Source: Candidatus Aquidulcis sp. (GTDB lineage Bacteria > Chloroflexota > Anaerolineae > Anaerolineales > UBA4823). Taken from it: a DNA stretch of 34,584 nt. The notes beneath the pieces were generated by a model that saw only the letters and a program-made list of their open reading frames with translations, had not been told where the DNA came from and did no database searches. Below, in pieces: positions 32,634 to 34,584 of the stretch (the stretch's first letter is position 1; the number at the start of each line of letters is the position of its first letter). The position numbers were made by a program, and so were the translations under genes. The stretch lies in contig DYIZ01000053.1 in assembly GCA_020723385.1 (NCBI GenBank), positions 2,647-37,230 on the forward strand, in the 5' to 3' direction.

Positions 32634-34066
32634 TGGCTGGTCTCCACAATCCCGGTGGTGACGACATCGCCCTCATCCAGCCCCGAGATGATCTCGGCGT
32701 AGGTGTAATCCATCAACCCGACTTCGACAACGTGCAGTTTGGGCTGGCCGTTTTCCATGACGAACACGCCATATTTGCCCGCCGACAGCTCGCGCAGCGC
32801 CTCCACCGGCACGAGCAGCGCATTTTCGGCCTTGCTGCCGATAATTTCCACGCTGGCGTTCAGGCCGATGGGCAGATTTTGCGGCTTGGCGAAGGAGATT
32901 GTATCCAACTGAGCAATCGCGCGCACAGCGGTCACGTTTTGCATCGAGGTCAGGCTGGGGTCAACGCTGACGATGGTTCCAGGAAAAGTCTGGTCGGGCA
33001 GGGCGTCGAAGATGACCTCGATCTCGTAGCCGACGCCCACGCTGTTCAGGTCGGTCTCGTCGAGATAGACTTCCAGCGTCGGCTGGCTCAAGTCGGCCAG
33101 ATTGATGATGGCGCCCGTGCCAATACTCTCGCCGACGATGGCGGAGATATCGAGGATGGTGCCATCGAAGGGGGCGGTCAGCTCGATGATGGATTCGGCC
33201 TCTTTGGCCTCGGCCAATTTCGCCTGGGCGTTATCCAACTGCACCTGTGCCAGGGCGACATCATCCGGGTCGGGGTAATTTTCCAGGCGGGCGACCTCCG
33301 TCTCGGCGGCTTTCAACTGCGCATCGGCCAGGGCCACATTGGCATCCGCTTCAGCAATTTCCGACTCGGAAGCAGTGCCCTTGCACCAGTTGTAGTTGAT
33401 CAGGGCGGTCTGCACCCGCTCTTCGGCGGCGTACAGCGAGGCCAGGGCATTCAACCGCTCGGGGTCATTGTCGGACAGCGGCGCGTAATTCTCGTTGTAT
33501 CGTTCCTTGATCTGCTGGTAAGCGTTCAACGCGGATAAATACTGCGCTTCGTAGGACTCGATGGCGCTGTCCAGGCAGCGCTGGTAATTCATCCGCTCGC
33601 GTTCAGCGGTCACGTCGGTCAGGGTCGTTTGCGCGTCAATTACAGCCATCTTGGCTTTGGCCAGGTCGAGGGTCATATCAGCATTGAGCAGGTCATCCAG
33701 CGCCTGCTGGTATTTGACCACGCTCAACTCGGCGTCGGATACCGCCAGAGCGATAGATTCTTCGGTATTTTTGGTTTGCAGGCGCGCCAGTACGTCACCC
33801 TGTTTGACTTTATCCCCCACCGCGACATTCAATTCGAGCAACACGCCGCTCTCGTCGAATCCCACCCCCAGCTCTTTGGCGGCGATGATCGTGCCTGTGC
33901 CGGTGGCAGAGATGACCAAACTGCCGCGCCGCACGGTGGCGGTTTGAACCGGGGTTTCCGTAGCGACGGGAGCCGCGGCGTAAACCGTGCGGTAGTAATA
34001 ATACCCGCTTGCAGCCCCCGCGATGACGATGATGACCAGAACCCAAGCTAATATTTTCAGCGCCAT
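32630..34066 (-). CDS. Membrane-fusion (MacA/HlyD-like) adaptor protein
   Basis: This 478-residue periplasmic or external adaptor is anchored by an N-terminal helix (4-22). A split lipoyl domain (FDESGVLLELNVAVGDKV and, after the hairpin, LTAPFDGTILDI) encloses a long coiled coil (about 100-280) with two cysteines (in QRCLDS and NWCKG). Beta-barrel and membrane-proximal domains complete it. The start at 34066 was chosen because AAGG stands seven bases upstream; a GTG two codons earlier is unlikely. It is the first gene of the minus-strand operon with ATPase, permease and probably the Gly-rich lipoprotein. Confidence 0.92.
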   Translation of the reverse strand: MALKILAWVLVIIVIAGAASGYYYYRTVYAAAPVATETPVQTATVRRGSLVISATGTGTIIAAKELGVGFDESGVLLELNVAVGDKVKQGDVLARLQTKNTEESIALAVSDAELSVVKYQQALDDLLNADMTLDLAKAKMAVIDAQTTLTDVTAERERMNYQRCLDSAIESYEAQYLSALNAYQQIKERYNENYAPLSDNDPERLNALASLYAAEERVQTALINYNWCKGTASESEIAEADANVALADAQLKAAETEVARLENYPDPDDVALAQVQLDNAQAKLAEAKEAESIIELTAPFDGTILDISAIVGESIGTGAIINLADLSQPTLEVYLDETDLNSVGVGYEIEVIFDALPDQTFPGTIVSVDPSLTSMQNVTAVRAIAQLDTISFAKPQNLPIGLNASVEIIGSKAENALLVPVEALRELSAGKYGVFVMENGQPKLHVVEVGLMDYTYAEIISGLDEGDVVTTGIVETSQ

Positions 34067-34133
34067 ACACACCTTTCCTGTGACAAAATGGAATGACTTG
34101 CCTCGATTTTAGAGGAAGAGTGTTAAGCGGGGG

Positions 34134-34159
34134 TTCACAGATTGTTTAGATATTGTGAA
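34134..34159. promoter_or_regulatory. Dyad TTCACA...TGTGAA upstream of the second exporter operon
   Basis: TTCACA (34134-34139) and TGTGAA (34154-34159) form a symmetric pair with a 14-base AT-rich spacer. It lies about 70 bases before the adaptor start and just after the stop of the next gene. It could be an operator. A TAAAAT box at 34107-34112 (minus strand) might be the -10. Confidence 0.35.
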
Positions 34160-34182
34160 GAAAAGGATTATTCCCCCTGCAT

Positions 34183-34584
34183 TCAAACACCGCCAAGAAA
34201 ATCATAGCTGACTTTCTTTTGTACTGCCGCAATCTGGGTGAATGCCTGTTTCAGTAATTCTTGCTGGATATACCCCAATTTGCCGGGGTGGATGTTGTTT
34301 TGAGGCAGCCGCCCGGCCTGGATAGCGGCAATCTGGTTCTGCAGACGAAGCTGCATCAAAAAATCATAGGCGGCGACGATTTCATCGCGGCTGGAGGGCA
34401 AGATGATGTTTCCCTCACTCAATGCTTCGATACGTTCGAGGGTGTGGGTCTGGTTGATCTGGTGGTGCAGAGCATACAGGCGCGCAAAGCTGACCATAGG
34501 CATCATGGCGTCTTTCAGGTTGATCTCCCCGGCGTGCTCGGCGGCGCCGCCACTCAGGTAAATGTTGCCGAGCAGGCGAAAAGG
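34183..34584 (-). CDS. C-terminal part of a DUF294-type nucleotidyltransferase (CBS/cNMP-linked family), cut by the window edge
   Basis: The frame stays open to the window end, giving 133 residues. Segments such as INLKDAMMPMVSFARLYALH, NTHTLERIEAL-like QTHTLERIEAL, and AYDFLMQLRLQNQ match the substrate-binding C-terminal domain of DUF294 nucleotidyltransferases. In full proteins this domain follows cyclic-nucleotide and CBS domains and a GlnD-like nucleotidyltransferase domain. Those parts lie outside the window. The stop is about 115 bases upstream of the adaptor start on the same strand. Function in the cell is poorly known. Confidence 0.78.
   Translation of the reverse strand, partial: PFRLLGNIYLSGGAAEHAGEINLKDAMMPMVSFARLYALHHQINQTHTLERIEALSEGNIILPSSRDEIVAAYDFLMQLRLQNQIAAIQAGRLPQNNIHPGKLGYIQQELLKQAFTQIAAVQKKVSYDFLGGV

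Overview
The window looks like part of a Chloroflexota chromosome, probably Anaerolineae-like. This is an inference from content: GC-rich genes, lipoprotein-anchored transport proteins, FtsX/MacB-type exporters, a MalT-type regulator, a CHAT protein, and hairpin-forming intergenic repeats. No rRNA, tRNA, CRISPR array, transposase or phage gene was found. Two genes run off the ends: a cytochrome P450 on the left and the C-terminus of a DUF294-type nucleotidyltransferase on the right.

Bases 1-9566 form a light and redox block. On the minus strand lie a site-2 protease with CBS domains, a TspO/MBR-like membrane protein, an alpha/beta hydrolase, a peroxiredoxin-like gene with an in-frame TGA exactly at the catalytic UxxC position (a likely selenoprotein), and the P450. 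Upstream of these is a carotenoid module: crtI and a CarH-type B12-dependent MerR photoreceptor on the minus strand, divergent from crtB on the plus strand. Two near-consensus promoters face away from each other, and a TGTACA motif sits between their -35 boxes. This suggests one light-controlled operator for both arms. A conserved hypothetical gene and an HD hydrolase follow crtB.

Bases 9583-15025 (minus) encode an oligopeptide-type ABC importer without its ATPases: a lipoprotein binding protein, two permeases and a small membrane protein. The binding protein's two halves appear in reversed order (a circular permutation), and the DppC-like permease carries a large external insertion. Upstream of the binding protein is a triple hairpin that includes a perfect 26-bp inverted repeat, followed by about 0.8 kb with little coding content.

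Bases 15922-22618 hold signalling genes: a sensor kinase with 14 propeller repeats, its overlapping NarL-type response regulator, and a convergent MalT/LAL regulator.

Bases 22743-34066 hold two MacAB-like ABC systems. The first (plus strand) is ATPase, double-FtsX permease and adaptor lipoprotein, closed by a strong terminator. The second (minus strand) is adaptor, ATPase, permease and a Gly-rich lipoprotein. Between them is a membrane-anchored CHAT-domain (caspase-like) protein with an external concanavalin-like domain. The gaps inside these clusters carry long inverted repeats, two of which belong to the same family.
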